Source of the DNA: Verrucomicrobiota bacterium
GTDB lineage: Bacteria > Verrucomicrobiota > Verrucomicrobiia > Limisphaerales > J093
Length of the DNA: 64,000 nucleotides
NCBI GenBank assembly: GCA_012517065.1
Contig: JAAYVR010000015.1
Location: forward strand, 1 to 64,000
Reading direction: 5' to 3'
A program made the position numbers and the translations under genes. A model generated the notes under the pieces. The model was not told the origin of the DNA and did no database searches. It saw only the letters and a program-made list of their open reading frames with translations. Positions 63,327-64,000 of the stretch are shown piece after piece; the first letter of the stretch is position 1; every line of letters begins with the position of its first letter.

Positions 63327-64000
63327 TTATTCTACGAACCGGAGCGAATACAAGTCGGCGTCCCGCATCACAAACCTGAGCCGCACTTCCTGCCCTGCAA
63401 GCGAGCCAACATCCGGTCCCTTTTTCCATGTCACGATTCGGTCAATGTCATCGCCAATCTGTTCCACCGCATCAGCAAGCCCAAAGCCTTCGAGCGCACG
63501 GCCGTTCGCGTCCTGAATCTCGACGCGCACTTCGCCTGCAGCACCGGTAGCAAAATTGATCGACAACTTCTGCCCGGCGAAAACGAGCGGCCGGGTCACC
63601 ATCTCGCCACCCGAATACGGGGCGTTCACAGAAACAAACCCGTCGGTGCGCAGTATGTATCGGACCAGCCTGCTGGTGGGTTGCGCGTAGCTGGCCTGCT
63701 TGTAGATGGACATTTCAGCGGGACCGGTTGGAACGACGCCTAACGCTGCCATCCCGGCGCGTGAAACCCAGTTGCCGAGGTCCGAGCCAGGACGAATAAA
63801 AGACTCCAAAAACAAACGCACAAATCTGTCGCCGCCGCGCGTCGCCATGAACACAGTGTCCGCGGTGTCGCCAGCGTACCCTGGTTTCACACCGAGCGTT
63901 CTTGCCTGTTCGTCCGTAAGCACTTTCCGCCCCGGCACAAATCGCATCGGGGTCGCCACGTAAATGTGTGGCGCACGAAAGTACGGATGGGTTTGGCTCG
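63327..64000 (-). CDS. C-terminal part of a secreted multidomain protein, truncated by the window edge
   Basis: The frame stays open beyond the track start (a GTG at 63959) to the window edge, reading HPYFRAPHIYVATPMRFVPG. The true start therefore lies outside, and about 224 residues are visible. The segment THPYFRAP/IYVATPMRFVPGRK, then NWVSRAGMAALGVVPTGPAEMSIYKQASY, then a beta-sandwich end (VRVEIQDANGRALEGFGLADA ... LRFVMRDADLYSLRF), resembles the C-terminal half of glycosidase-associated proteins common in Verrucomicrobia and Planctomycetes. Catalytic residues are not visible. The specific function cannot be assigned from this part. Confidence 0.8.
   Translation of the reverse strand, partial: SQTHPYFRAPHIYVATPMRFVPGRKVLTDEQARTLGVKPGYAGDTADTVFMATRGGDRFVRLFLESFIRPGSDLGNWVSRAGMAALGVVPTGPAEMSIYKQASYAQPTSRLVRYILRTDGFVSVNAPYSGGEMVTRPLVFAGQKLSINFATGAAGEVRVEIQDANGRALEGFGLADAVEQIGDDIDRIVTWKKGPDVGSLAGQEVRLRFVMRDADLYSLRFVE

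Overview
The window looks like chromosomal DNA of a Verrucomicrobiota bacterium, probably of the Limisphaerales/Pedosphaera type. This is inferred from gene content. There is a Minf_1886-type gene restricted to Verrucomicrobia and Planctomycetes, giant FG-GAP/UnbV proteins, Tat-exported Gfo/Idh/MocA oxidoreductases, secreted proteins ending in a 'LGPW...YRLR' module, and many dispersed intergenic repeats. GC content is high throughout. No rRNA, tRNA or CRISPR array was seen.

Layout. 1-166: 3' end of a REP-associated tyrosine transposase, followed by 900 bp of repeat-bearing intergenic DNA. 1067-5348 (+): lutABC lactate oxidation genes with an MFS permease. 18345-5476 (-): a five-gene operon of two giant duplicated FG-GAP/UnbV proteins, a c-type cytochrome/FG-GAP protein, an SGNH-hydrolase/TPR protein and a CxxCH/PD40-propeller protein. 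18585-22757 (+): exopolysaccharide export module (outer-membrane barrel, Wza-like lipoprotein, Wzc-like tyrosine kinase). 22758-27838: repeat-rich DNA with a TPR gene, a monocistronic Ala-rich secreted protein with its own promoter and terminator, and a Gfo/Idh/MocA gene. 27839-33608: nucleoside-type MFS transporter, a LamG-type secreted gene split by an in-frame TGA, a GNAT protein and an FHA protein. 33924-40962 (+): type IV pilus/type II secretion-like operon (secretin, PilM-PilN fusion, PilO-like, PilP-like, PilB/GspE ATPase).

40963-49431: inverted repeat copy, then leuS - 44-aa membrane ORF - Minf_1886 gene on the minus strand, a macro-domain protein, a glycosidase-glycosyltransferase fusion and a membrane protein. 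49631-58228: speA, a NIF3-family protein, repeats, cysTWA sulfate transporter genes, a Gfo/Idh/MocA gene and folA. 58463-63132 (+): two adjacent large unrecognised proteins built from internal repeats. The second carries five copies of a CxxCG...HYLEHGSF module. The right edge holds the C-terminal part of another secreted protein.

The best candidates for undescribed biology are the five-gene cytochrome/FG-GAP operon, the pair of repeat proteins at 58.5-63.1 kb, the in-frame UGA with a downstream hairpin at 30.9 kb, and a set of mosaic intergenic repeats that may be linked to the transposase at the left edge.
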